NCBI GenBank assembly: GCA_023434535.1
Contig: JAEYSR010000060.1
Span: 1-22,714, forward strand
Direction of reading: 5' to 3'
Length of the DNA stretch: 22,714 nucleotides
DNA from: Actinomycetes bacterium
Lineage (GTDB): Bacteria; Actinomycetota; Acidimicrobiia; Acidimicrobiales; Microtrichaceae
The notes beneath the pieces are model-generated. The model was given only the letters and a program-made list of their open reading frames with translations, had not been told where the DNA came from and did not search any database. Each line of letters opens with the position of its first letter. Position 1 is the first letter of the stretch. Below are positions 10,610 through 17,949 of the stretch, in pieces. The translations under genes were made by a program, and so were the position numbers.

Positions 10610-10637
10610 GTCGCGTCCGCACGGTCCTGTCACGTCC

Positions 10638-10689
10638 CGCTCTGTCCTGCAGGGAACACCCGATCGGGTGTTCCCTGCAGGACAGAGCG
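10638..10689. repeat. Perfect 52-bp palindrome between convergent genes
   Basis: The two 26-base arms are exactly complementary with no spacer; the centre is CCGATCGG and each arm contains a CTGCAG. It starts CGCTCTGTCC at 10638 and ends GGACAGAGCG at 10689. RNA from either strand would fold into a stem of about 24 bp with a GATC loop. It lies between the ABC cluster's own terminator and the dprE1 stop, so a bidirectional terminator is the simplest reading. Its length and perfection are unusual for that role. No direct repeats flank it. Confidence 0.95.
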
Positions 10690-10703
10690 AGGATGGGCGG
10701 CCC

Positions 10704-12098
10704 TCAGACCAGGCCGAGGCGGCGACCGAGGTCGCTGCGGAAACGCCGGTCGGGGTCGACCCGGTCCCTGATGGCCCGCCACTCGTCGACGCGGGGGTAC
10801 ATCTTGGGGAGGAGGTCGGGGTCGAGCCGGCTGTCCTTGGCCAGGTAGAGCCGGCCTCCCCAGTCGACGACCTCCCGGTCGAGCTCGTCGAACAGGTCGG
10901 CCATGCCGGTGGCCACCGGGGCGTCGAACGCGAGCGTCCACCCCGACATGGGGAAGCTCAGGTGGCCCGGGTTCGACGAGCCCATCCGCTTGAGCACCGC
11001 CAGGAACGACGGCAGCCCGGCTGCGGCGATGCGCTCGAGCGAGCTGCGCACGAAGTCGCCGGCCTCGTCGGGCACCACGTACTGCCACTGGAGGAAGCCC
11101 CGCCGCCCGTAGACGCGGTTCCACTCGGAGACCATGTCGAGCGGGTGGAAGAACTGCTCGATGCCCATGAGGGCGTCGCGGCGACGGACCGGGGACTTGC
11201 GGTACCAGACCTCGTTGAACGCGCGCGCCGTCAGCTTGTTGATCAGGCCCGAGGGCAGCACGTCGGGCGGCGACGGCAGCATGTGCGTGGAGTAGTCCGA
11301 CGGCCGGGCGATGCCGCTCCCCTGCACCTCGGCCCGCGTGGCGAACCGGCCGCGATCGAGGACCGAGCGGCCGAGGTGACGACCCTTGGCCATCACGTCG
11401 ATCCATGCGACCGAGTAGTCGTAGGCGTCGTCGCCCTCGACCATCAGCGACATCACGTCGTCGAGGTCGGTCGCCCGGTCGGTGTCGACGAGCAGCTTGC
11501 TCGACTCGACGGCCTGCAGCTGCACCGTCGCGTCGACGATGATCCCGGTCAGGCCCATGCCGCCGCACGTCGCCCAGAACAGGTCGGGGTCGTCCTGCGG
11601 GCTGATCTCGCGCACCTCGCCGGCACCGTCGACCAGGCGCATGCTCAGCACGTGGTCGCACCACGAGCCCTTGCGGTGGTGGTTCTTGCCGTGGATGTCC
11701 GACGCGATGGCCCCGCCGACGGTCACCATGCGGGTGCCGGGCGTGACGGGGACGAACCAGCCCAGCGGGACGAGCCAGCGCATCAGGTCGTCCAGGCTGG
11801 TGCCGGCCAGGATCCGGGCGATGCCGGTGTGCAGGTCCAGGTCGACCAGGCCGGAGCGGGCGGGTCCGTCGAGGACCGCGCCGCCGGCGTTCTGCGCCGC
11901 GTCGCCGTACGAGCGTCCGAGGCCGCGGGCGATGACCCCGGTGGAGTCGGCGTCGCGGACCAGGGAGCGGACCCCGTCCTCCTCCGTGGGCGAGTGCACG
12001 ACGGCCCGCGACGGCGACGTGCGGGCCCAGCCCCAGAGCAGCTGCTCGCTCGGGCCGGCGCCGCCGTCGCCGGTCCCCCGCAGGTCCGGCCGGCTCAC
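10704..12098 (-). CDS. dprE1: Decaprenylphosphoryl-beta-D-ribose 2'-oxidase homologue
   Basis: This 464-residue FAD enzyme is expected to oxidise decaprenyl-phospho-ribose to the 2-keto form, a step to decaprenyl-phospho-arabinose for cell-wall arabinan. The FAD-binding half holds RGLGRSYGDAAQN (Tyr64) and SDIHGKNHH (His136). The substrate half holds FFHPLDMVSEWNRVYG, GFLQWQYVVP, YLAKDSR (Lys421) and YPRVDEW. These match conserved DprE1 segments as I recall them from Mycobacterium tuberculosis (461 aa). Where that enzyme has the benzothiazinone-reactive Cys387 (recalled context WNICVDFP), this protein has WTLAFDAP with Ala390 (codon 10929-10931). GTG 12098 overlaps the ubiA stop by 4 bases (GTGA), so the two genes are translationally coupled. 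DprE2 is not in the window. Confidence 0.88.
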   Translation of the reverse strand: MSRPDLRGTGDGGAGPSEQLLWGWARTSPSRAVVHSPTEEDGVRSLVRDADSTGVIARGLGRSYGDAAQNAGGAVLDGPARSGLVDLDLHTGIARILAGTSLDDLMRWLVPLGWFVPVTPGTRMVTVGGAIASDIHGKNHHRKGSWCDHVLSMRLVDGAGEVREISPQDDPDLFWATCGGMGLTGIIVDATVQLQAVESSKLLVDTDRATDLDDVMSLMVEGDDAYDYSVAWIDVMAKGRHLGRSVLDRGRFATRAEVQGSGIARPSDYSTHMLPSPPDVLPSGLINKLTARAFNEVWYRKSPVRRRDALMGIEQFFHPLDMVSEWNRVYGRRGFLQWQYVVPDEAGDFVRSSLERIAAAGLPSFLAVLKRMGSSNPGHLSFPMSGWTLAFDAPVATGMADLFDELDREVVDWGGRLYLAKDSRLDPDLLPKMYPRVDEWRAIRDRVDPDRRFRSDLGRRLGLV

Positions 12099-13051
12099 AG
12101 GTACAGCCCCACGAACAGGAAGCCCACCAGGAACACGCCCATGATCTGCATCATGCGGTCCTCCGCGAAGACCTCTTCGGGAGCCGATCCGTGGCCCTGG
12201 TCGACGAGCATGGCGTAGCGCAGGATCGCGATGACGAACGGGATGATCGACAGCTGGATCCACGGCGTGGCGTCGCCGCCGTGGAACTGGCCCCGCTCGA
12301 CCGCCCAGAGGCAGTACGACATGGTGACCGCGGCCACCGCAGCGGTCCGGACGAGCGCCAGGAACTCGTAGCTGTACTCGCCGAGCGTGGGACGGAGCTC
12401 CGCGGCCCGGTCACCGAGCTCCCGCTTCTCCGCGTAGCGCTTGGCCGAGGCGATGAACATCGAGCCGAACAGCGAGACGAGGAGGAACCACTCCGAGACC
12501 TCGACGCCGGCGGCGTATGCACCGCCGAGCAGCCGCAGGATGAAGCCGGCCGACAGGATGACCAGGTCCAGGATCGGCACCTGCTTGAGGAACGCCGAGT
12601 AGCAGGTGGTGAGCACCGCGTAGCCGGCGACCACCCCGAGGAGCTGCCAGCTGACGAACGACGCCAGCACGCAGCCGCCGACGGCGAGCACGAGCGACGT
12701 GATGAGCGCGAGCGGGATCGGCACCACGCCGGACGCGATCGGGCGACGGCACTTGGTGGGGTGCTGGCGGTCCGACTCGACGTCGAGCGTGTCGTTGAGC
12801 AGGTAGGTCGCCGACGACACCGCGCAGAAGGCGACGAAGCCCGCGACGGTGAGCTTGAGGTAGTACGGCTCGTCGAGGACACCGGCCGCCGCAGGTGCGA
12901 CGAACACCAGGACGTTCTTGACCCACTGCTTGGGCCGGCACGCCTTGATCAGGCCCCGGGCCACCGACGGGCGGCGGGGGTCGTCGCCGCGGGCCCCGCG
13001 GGGAGATGCTGTGGTCTGTTCCGTCACCCGAATGCCCCGCGTCTCCGTCAC
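12095..13051 (-). CDS. ubiA: Decaprenyl-phosphate phosphoribosyltransferase, UbiA family
   Basis: This polytopic membrane prenyltransferase-fold enzyme is expected to transfer 5-phosphoribosyl from PRPP to decaprenyl phosphate, the entry step to the DprE1 substrate. Family marks are ACRPKQWVKNVLVFVAP (37-53), the Asp-rich NDTLDVESD (86-94) followed by RQHPTKCRRPIASG, and the second-half motif with KQVPILDLVILSAGFILR and SAKRYAEKRE. About eight to nine hydrophobic segments fit the UbiA fold. It is 318 residues from the GTG at 13051; a second GTG at 13027 would remove an 8-residue, non-conserved leader and is equally possible. The pair with dprE1 (4-base overlap) makes the phosphoribosyl assignment stronger than other UbiA functions. 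Confidence 0.87.
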   Translation of the reverse strand: MTETRGIRVTEQTTASPRGARGDDPRRPSVARGLIKACRPKQWVKNVLVFVAPAAAGVLDEPYYLKLTVAGFVAFCAVSSATYLLNDTLDVESDRQHPTKCRRPIASGVVPIPLALITSLVLAVGGCVLASFVSWQLLGVVAGYAVLTTCYSAFLKQVPILDLVILSAGFILRLLGGAYAAGVEVSEWFLLVSLFGSMFIASAKRYAEKRELGDRAAELRPTLGEYSYEFLALVRTAAVAAVTMSYCLWAVERGQFHGGDATPWIQLSIIPFVIAILRYAMLVDQGHGSAPEEVFAEDRMMQIMGVFLVGFLFVGLYL

Positions 13052-13102
13052 CCGACGCCACGCGTCGCTCGACTCCGCGTCCCGTCGTGCCAGGACCGGG
13101 TC

Positions 13103-13108
13103 AGTGTA
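13103..13108 (-). promoter_or_regulatory. Possible -10 box for ubiA-dprE1
   Basis: On the minus strand this reads TACACT (TAnnnT), about 51 bases before the first possible ubiA start. It lies in the 73-base gap after the upstream lipoprotein gene. No matching -35 box is clear. Readthrough from upstream remains possible because no terminator is seen in the gap. Confidence 0.3.
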
Positions 13109-13124
13109 CCGGCGTCAGAAGGGT

Positions 13125-13937
13125 TCACCCGAGGCCGGCGAGACCGGCCATCAGGGCGATCTGACCGGCGTCCGGGGGCGGCCCCAGCTTGGAGAACCAT
13201 CCCGAGCCGACGTGCCAGTGGGCGAAGCTCTCGGCCCAGTCGCCCGCCGGCGTCGAGTAGTCCGGCACAGCGGAGCCGTTGGGGAACCAGGCGACGCCCG
13301 CCCCGATCCCCCGGGCCGCCTTCCACACGGCCCGATCCGCGTCGTCCAGGCGGGTGACGTCGACCGCGTGGCCGAGCTCGTGGGCCACCACGTGGGCCAG
13401 CTCGTCGGGCGTGTCGCTCGAGCGGACGTAGATCTCGATGACCTTCTGGTCCGGGTAGGTCGCGCCGCGGAGGCCGCTGCGGCCGGGCAGGAACCGGATC
13501 TGCCAGCCGGGGAGGATCGTCCGCCAGTCGAAGCGGAGCAGCCCGAGCGCCCGCGACGACGCCGCGATCGCCGCGGCGTTGGACAGCTGCTGCACCGCCC
13601 GGTCGTCGGTCGGGCGGACGACCACGGTGGAGGGCGGCGCCGCAGGGTCGGCCGCCGCAGGCGCATCGGCGGGAACGGCCGGCACGGCGACGGCGGGCAC
13701 CGACGGCTGCGGGACGGAGTCGACCGACCCGTCGGGAAGGGTCTCCTCGGCCATGACCTGCGGAGCCGGGTAGCCGTCGGGCTCCTGGGCCGGGTAGCCG
13801 TCGGCGGAGGGGGTGCCCACCTCGTCGGTGGTCGTCGGCGCGCACGCCACGGGGGCGACGGCGATCAGCAGTGCGCCCGTCACCACGGCCGCGATCCGCC
13901 GCAGCCCCCTGCGGCGTCTGGGTTCTGCCTCGCCCAT
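13125..13937 (-). CDS. Lipoprotein with zinc-metalloprotease HELGH motif
   Basis: This 270-residue protein has an Arg-rich n-region, a hydrophobic core and the lipobox VAPVAC (Cys32), so it is probably exported and lipidated. A low-complexity linker (33-107) contains a DGYPAQEP / DGYPAP duplication and Pro/Ala/Val-rich stretches. The folded part starts near residue 108 and holds HVVAHELGHAVD (HELGH at 186-190: His186, Glu187, His190), a gluzincin-type zinc site. Glu236 in DWAESFAHWH is a likely third ligand, giving an HExxH...E arrangement with about 45 residues between. Peptidase activity is inferred from the motif only; the family is not one I can name. ATG 13937 is preceded by AGGGGA. It sits between sua5 and ubiA-dprE1, and a cell-envelope role would fit. 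Confidence 0.8.
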   Translation of the reverse strand: MGEAEPRRRRGLRRIAAVVTGALLIAVAPVACAPTTTDEVGTPSADGYPAQEPDGYPAPQVMAEETLPDGSVDSVPQPSVPAVAVPAVPADAPAAADPAAPPSTVVVRPTDDRAVQQLSNAAAIAASSRALGLLRFDWRTILPGWQIRFLPGRSGLRGATYPDQKVIEIYVRSSDTPDELAHVVAHELGHAVDVTRLDDADRAVWKAARGIGAGVAWFPNGSAVPDYSTPAGDWAESFAHWHVGSGWFSKLGPPPDAGQIALMAGLAGLG

Positions 13938-14000
13938 GTTCCGTCCCCTGGAAACGCCCGCCGGCCGACGTGACCCTCGTCGACCCCGGCGTTCAGGCCG

Positions 14001-15053
14001 TCATGCTCGCGCCAGTCGGGCCAGCCGGTCCACGGTTGCCGCGGAGTCGTCGTTGACCACCCGACCGTGCGCAGCGCGGAACAACCTGTCGTTGACGCCG
14101 CGCCCCATCCCCTCGGGTGCGAGCACCACCGCGAGCAGCAGGTCGGCACCGGACGCATCGGCGTCCCGCAGCGCCCGGTAGAGCCCCTGGGCCGCCGCCG
14201 GGGCGTCGGTCGGGAGGTCCAGCACTGCGGCGTCCACCCCCCTTCTCCCCACCGCTCGACGCAGATGGTCGGCCACGGAGCGGTCCCCGTCGACCAGGGC
14301 CAGCGGAGTGTCGGGCGAGTAGTGGCGCAGGAGGCCCCCGGGGGCGGCGGCGACCTGGTCGTCGGCCACGACCCGCCGCTCCGGGGCGTCGACCGGACCG
14401 AGCACGTCGGTCAGGTCCTCCAATGTGACGCCGCCGTGGCGGAGGACGATCGGGCGGTCGCCGGTGAGGTCCACGACCGTGGACTCGATGCCGAGCGGGG
14501 TGGGGCCACCATCGACGACGGCGTCGGCGGGGTCCATCCAGGCACCGAGCTCGGACACGACGTCGGCGGCCGAGGTGGGGCTGATGCGACCGAATCGGTT
14601 GGCCGACGGCGCGGCGATCCCCCGCCCGGCGGCGCGGATCAGGCCCGCCGCCACCGGGTGCGCCGGGACGCGGACCCCGACGGTCGGGCCTCCTGCCGTC
14701 ACGACGTCGCCGATCGACGAGCCTCGCTGCAGCACCAGCGTGAGCGGTCCCGGCCAGAACGCCTGGGCGAGCTCGAACGCCACCGGGGGCACCGACGAGA
14801 CGACCCCGTCGAGGTCGTCGACCCCGGCCACGTGGACGATCAGCGGATCGGTGCCGGGCCGCCCCTTGACGGTGAAGATCCGGGCCAGCGCGTCGGGCCG
14901 ATCGATCGCCGCGCCGAGGCCGTACACGGTCTCGGTCGGGAAGGCCACGAGCGCCCCGTGACGAAGTCGGGCGCCGAGCCCGTCGAGCAGCTCGGGCGAC
15001 GGGCGGACCGGGTCCACCGACACCACCTCGCACTGCGCACGCTCCGGTCCCAT
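14001..15053 (-). CDS. L-threonylcarbamoyladenylate synthase, Sua5 type
   Basis: This 350-residue enzyme of the YrdC/Sua5 family makes threonylcarbamoyl-AMP from threonine, bicarbonate and ATP for the universal t6A modification of ANN-decoding tRNAs. The YrdC domain (about 20-215) has AFPTETVYGLGAA (37-49), the substrate-binding KGRPGTDPLIVH (63-74), APSANRFGRISPT, and GIESTVVDL with VLRHGG near its end. The linker LLRHYSPDTPL is typical of Sua5 and is followed by a C-terminal Sua5 domain (about 250-340). It is therefore the long form, rather than the short TsaC. ATG 15053 lacks a Shine-Dalgarno; a TAGCGT box ends 9 bases upstream, which suggests leaderless transcription. Confidence 0.92.
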   Translation of the reverse strand: MGPERAQCEVVSVDPVRPSPELLDGLGARLRHGALVAFPTETVYGLGAAIDRPDALARIFTVKGRPGTDPLIVHVAGVDDLDGVVSSVPPVAFELAQAFWPGPLTLVLQRGSSIGDVVTAGGPTVGVRVPAHPVAAGLIRAAGRGIAAPSANRFGRISPTSAADVVSELGAWMDPADAVVDGGPTPLGIESTVVDLTGDRPIVLRHGGVTLEDLTDVLGPVDAPERRVVADDQVAAAPGGLLRHYSPDTPLALVDGDRSVADHLRRAVGRRGVDAAVLDLPTDAPAAAQGLYRALRDADASGADLLLAVVLAPEGMGRGVNDRLFRAAHGRVVNDDSAATVDRLARLARA

Positions 15054-15062
15054 CGGCGCCGC

Positions 15063-15119
15063 ACGCTACCGGCCGACGGCCCGCCACCCGGGGCCCGCCG
15101 GGCATGCGAGCGGTAGCGT
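15063..15119. promoter_or_regulatory. Symmetric divergent promoter pair, sua5 and SDR gene
   Basis: A 9-base inverted repeat, ACGCTACCG (15063-15071) and CGGTAGCGT (15111-15119), places an outward-facing TAGCGT box before each divergent gene. The box ends 9 bases from the sua5 ATG and 6 bases from the SDR ATG at 15126. Both genes lack a Shine-Dalgarno. This fits two leaderless promoters, or less likely a palindromic operator. Confidence 0.5.
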
Positions 15120-15125
15120 CGGGCC

Positions 15126-15938
15126 ATGGCGCTCCCGCTCCCCTCACCCGACCGCACCGCTCTCGTCACCGGCGCCTCCTCCGGGATCGGGGCGGAGATC
15201 GCCCGGGAGCTCGCTCGTCGGGGGCAGAACGTCACCCTGGTCGCCCGCAGCGAGTCCAAGCTCGCCGATCTGGCCGCCGAGCTGTCCGCCACCGGGGTGA
15301 TCGCCGACGTGCTGGCGGCCGACCTGTCGGACCGCACGGCGAGGGCGGGCCTGGCCGAGCGGGTGGCCGACACGGGCAAGGTGGTCTCGATCCTCGTGAA
15401 CAACGCCGGGCTGTCCACCATGGGGCCGGTGCACCGCAGCGACCCCGAGGCCGAGCTCAACATGGTCGAGGTCGACGTCGCCGCCGTGGTCGACCTGTGC
15501 AGCCGATTCCTGCCCGGCATGGTCGAGCGGCGCACCGGGGCGGTCCTGAACGTGGCGTCCACCGCAGCGTTCCAGCCGCTGCCGGGACAGGCGGGCTACG
15601 GCGCCGGCAAGGCCTTCGTGCTGTCCTACACGCGCTCGCTCGGCGGCGAGCTGCGCGGCACCGGGGTCACGGCGACCGCTCTGTGCCCCGGACCGGTGGA
15701 CACCGGCTTCGGTGAGACCGCCGGCATCTCCAAGGAGGAGGCCGAGGCGTCGCTCCCCTCGTTCATGTGGGAGACGGCGGAGTCGGTGGCGCGCTGCGGC
15801 GTCGACGGCATGGCCGCCGGTCGACCCGTCGCCATCCCCGGACCGGCCAACCGCGCCAGCGCCATGCTCGTCGGGCTGGTCCCCAAGCAGCTGCTCGTCC
15901 CGCTGCTGGCCAGCCGCCACCCCGGCCTCAAGGACTGA
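15126..15938 (+). CDS. Short-chain dehydrogenase/reductase
   Basis: This 270-residue classical SDR with a Rossmann fold is an NAD(P)H-dependent oxidoreductase of unknown substrate. It has the cofactor motif TGASSGIG (15-22), NNAG (92-95), and the catalytic Ser145, Tyr158 and Lys162 in ASTAAFQPLPGQAGYGAGK. The PGPVDTGF segment (188-195) follows the active site as usual. Basic residues after the first strand (Arg41) suggest NADP preference. The C-terminus after about 235 (GPANRASAMLVGLVPKQLL) is similar to the DltE/YciK-like SDR group. It is monocistronic, convergent with the DUF2277 gene, and the ATG probably lies at the 5' end of the transcript. Confidence 0.9.
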   Translation: MALPLPSPDRTALVTGASSGIGAEIARELARRGQNVTLVARSESKLADLAAELSATGVIADVLAADLSDRTARAGLAERVADTGKVVSILVNNAGLSTMGPVHRSDPEAELNMVEVDVAAVVDLCSRFLPGMVERRTGAVLNVASTAAFQPLPGQAGYGAGKAFVLSYTRSLGGELRGTGVTATALCPGPVDTGFGETAGISKEEAEASLPSFMWETAESVARCGVDGMAAGRPVAIPGPANRASAMLVGLVPKQLLVPLLASRHPGLKD

Positions 15939-16043
15939 CCCCTCCGCCCCCGACACCGCCCGGACCACGGGATATAGGGGTCGCGCCGCACAAGGTTTCG
16001 CGTTCTCGATCCGAAGATCTCCGGGCCGAGCGATCGCCGCGGC

Positions 16044-16298
16044 TCAGGCGCTGCGGCGGGCGATCCGCCGCAGCGGCGGCTCGGTCTTCGGCGGCACCTT
16101 GCGCGCCGGCAGCTGGTCCAGCAGCTCGGTCGTGGCGGCCGTGACCTTGCGGACCGCCTTCTCGAACGCGGCCTCGGTCGCAGCGGAGGTGGACTGCACC
16201 CCGCTCACCTTGCGGACGTACTGACGGGCGGCGGCCTCGATCTCCTCGGGCGACGCCGCGGGCTCGAGGCCCCTGAGGGTGGTGATGTTCCGGCACAT
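16044..16298 (-). CDS. DUF2277 family protein
   Basis: This small basic protein of 84 residues begins MCRNITTLRGLEPAASPEEI, the signature start of DUF2277. It continues with AAARQYVRKVSG and EAAFEKAVRKVTAATTELLDQL, also typical of the family. The function of DUF2277 is unknown. The C-terminus is Arg/Lys/Pro-rich. ATG 16298 is chosen because the family begins at MCRNI; a GTG two codons upstream is possible. GAGG lies 9 bases before the ATG. It is divergent from the ammonium transporter gene, with 244 bases between starts. Confidence 0.85.
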   Translation of the reverse strand: MCRNITTLRGLEPAASPEEIEAAARQYVRKVSGVQSTSAATEAAFEKAVRKVTAATTELLDQLPARKVPPKTEPPLRRIARRSA

Positions 16299-16399
16299 GC
16301 CCACCAGCCTCGCGCCCTGCGGCCACGGGTGCCGGGCGAGGCCGACCCGGAGGCCGCGATCCGCTCGGGAGTGCGGTCGCGACCGTCGTTTCCGCCGAG

Positions 16400-16415
16400 C
16401 TGTGACCTCCCACAG
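16400..16415. promoter_or_regulatory. Short inverted repeat upstream of amt
   Basis: CTGTG-N6-CACAG; counting the flanking G and C the arms are 6 bp. It lies in the divergent region between the DUF2277 and amt genes, about 130 bases before the amt start. Its symmetry fits a dimeric regulator site, but no regulator can be assigned. Confidence 0.35.
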
Positions 16416-16442
16416 CCGCCTTCACGTCGTCGCAGCAAGTGC

Positions 16443-16458
16443 GAAACACGGGCGAAAC
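16443..16458 (+). promoter_or_regulatory. Two GAAAC boxes 11 bp apart upstream of amt
   Basis: GAAAC occurs at 16443-16447 and 16454-16458 with exactly 6 bases between, one helical turn apart. GAAAC is the conserved b-site half of the actinobacterial GlnR consensus (gTnAc-n6-GaAAc). Its place 85-100 bases before the ammonium transporter start fits nitrogen control. No good gTnAc half is adjacent, so binding by GlnR itself is uncertain. Confidence 0.4.
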
Positions 16459-16542
16459 ATCTCCACACCAGAGTGCGCACGTCGCCGACCGGTGACGACG
16501 TGCGCTCACCCGCACGATCCAGACCAGGAACGGAAAGGGCCT

Positions 16543-17787
16543 ATGGCAGAGGAACTCACAGCGGACGGATGGGTGCTCGTCTCCGCTGCTCTCGTGCTGT
16601 TCATGACCCCGGGACTCGCCTTCTTCTACGGAGGCATGGACCGGGGCCGGAACGTGCTCAACATGCTGATGATGAACTTCTGGTGCCTGCTCATCATCCC
16701 CATCGCGTGGGTGCTGATCGGGTACTCGATCGCCGGCGGCGACTTCGACGCCGGCTGGTTCGGGGGCTTCGACGCCGCCTTCCTCGGCAACCTCAACCTG
16801 ACATCGCAAGCGGGGGTCGACGAGCTCATGCTCGTGGCGTTCCTCGGGATGTTCGCGGTGATCACGCCGGCGTTGATCTCCGGAGCCGTCGCCGACCGCA
16901 TGAAGTTCGCGGCGTGGGCGATCTTCGCTCCGGTCTGGATGCTCCTGGTGTTCGCACCGGTGTTCAAGTGGGTGTACGGAGGCTGGCTGGGTGTGCGTGG
17001 GTCGCTCGACTTCGCCGGCGGCACCGCCATCCACGTCAACGCCGGCATCGCTGCCCTGGTCGCAGTGCTGATCCTCGGAAAGCGGAAGGGCTGGCCCGGT
17101 GAGGGACATCCGCCGCACTCCATGCCGCTCGTCATGATCGGCACCGGGATCCTGTGGTTCGGCTGGTTCGGCTTCAACGCCGGTTCGTCGCTCGCCGCCG
17201 ACGGCACCGCCGTCCAGGCGTTCATGAACACGTTCCTCGCCGCCGCCGCTGCGGGTCTGGCCTGGGCCGTCGTCGAGCGCATCAAGGACGGTCACTTCAC
17301 CAACCTCGGCGCGGCCTCGGGCATCGTCGCCGGTCTGGTGGCGATCACCCCCGCCGCCGGCTTCGTGTCGTCGATGTCGTCGATCTGGATCGGCCTCGCC
17401 GCCGGCGTGATCTGCTGCTTCGCCGTCCACCTCAAGTTCAAGGCGGGCTACGACGACGCCCTCGACGTGGTGGGCGTCCACTTCGTCGGCGGTCTCGTCG
17501 GGTCGCTGATGATCGGCCTCTTCGCCGACGCCGAGTACTTCGGCGCCGAGCACATGAGCGGCCTCTTCTACGGCGGGGGGCTCACGCTCCTGGCCGAGCA
17601 GGCGATCGCCAACGGCGTCACCATCGTCTACTCGGGCATCGTCACCGCCCTGATCCTGCTGGCCCTCAAGGCCACCATCGGGATCCGGGTCTCCGAAGAG
17701 GTGGAGGACTCCGGTCTGGACATCGCCGAGCACGCCGAGACCGGCTACAACACGGGCGAGTCCTTCATGGAGCGCACCGTCGTCTGA
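16543..17787 (+). CDS. amt: Ammonium transporter
   Basis: This 414-residue Amt/Mep/Rh channel moves ammonium across the cytoplasmic membrane. About eleven hydrophobic segments are visible, starting WVLVSAALVLFMTPGLAFFYGG. Key residues by comparison with Escherichia coli AmtB are Asp156 in LDFAGGTAIHVNAG (AmtB Asp160), the pore histidines His164 and His313 (AmtB His168 and His318; the second in DVVGVHFVGG), and Trp148. The cytoplasmic tail EEVEDSGLDIAEHAETGY matches the P-II-contacting region. ATG 16543 is preceded by GGAAAGGG. No glnK/P-II gene follows in the window; a DNA-binding protein gene does. Two GAAAC boxes upstream suggest nitrogen regulation. Confidence 0.95.
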   Translation: MAEELTADGWVLVSAALVLFMTPGLAFFYGGMDRGRNVLNMLMMNFWCLLIIPIAWVLIGYSIAGGDFDAGWFGGFDAAFLGNLNLTSQAGVDELMLVAFLGMFAVITPALISGAVADRMKFAAWAIFAPVWMLLVFAPVFKWVYGGWLGVRGSLDFAGGTAIHVNAGIAALVAVLILGKRKGWPGEGHPPHSMPLVMIGTGILWFGWFGFNAGSSLAADGTAVQAFMNTFLAAAAAGLAWAVVERIKDGHFTNLGAASGIVAGLVAITPAAGFVSSMSSIWIGLAAGVICCFAVHLKFKAGYDDALDVVGVHFVGGLVGSLMIGLFADAEYFGAEHMSGLFYGGGLTLLAEQAIANGVTIVYSGIVTALILLALKATIGIRVSEEVEDSGLDIAEHAETGYNTGESFMERTVV

Positions 17788-17819
17788 TCGGGCATTCGGG
17801 CTGCTAGTGCAAGTGGGAC

Positions 17820-17850
17820 CGGGTCCCGTCGGCGTCGCCGGCGGGACCCG
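17820..17850 (+). terminator. Terminator after amt
   Basis: A hairpin with a 9-bp outer stem CGGGTCCCG / CGGGACCCG, extended inward by a U-G pair and three more pairs around a short loop. It begins 33 bases after the amt stop. It separates amt from the regulator gene at 17950. No T-tract follows. Confidence 0.7.
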
Positions 17851-17910
17851 ATCCGCGTCCCGGGCGGACCGGCGAGCAGGACGAGTGTTCACACGCTCGC
17901 AACACGTTTC

Positions 17911-17940
17911 TTCACGTCTTCTTGAGCCGCTCTTTATATC
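17911..17940 (+). promoter_or_regulatory. Candidate promoter of the orphan regulator
   Basis: TTCACG (17911-17916) and TATATC (17935-17940) with an 18-base spacer resemble -35 and -10 boxes in one of the few AT-richer patches of the window. The -10 ends 9 bases before ATG 17950. The GAGG at 17944-17947 is only two bases from the ATG, too close to act as a normal Shine-Dalgarno. A leaderless transcript starting at the ATG fits best. Confidence 0.45.
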
Positions 17941-17949
17941 CTTCGAGGC

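Noticed and set aside
15928..17892. A 654-codon minus-strand open frame opposite amt
   Set aside because: The translation is His/Gln/Asp/Gly-rich shadow sequence; the plus strand carries an unmistakable ammonium transporter.
17788..17949. Looked for a P-II (glnK) gene after amt
   Set aside because: Only a terminator and promoter-like sequence are present; the next gene is a winged-helix regulator.
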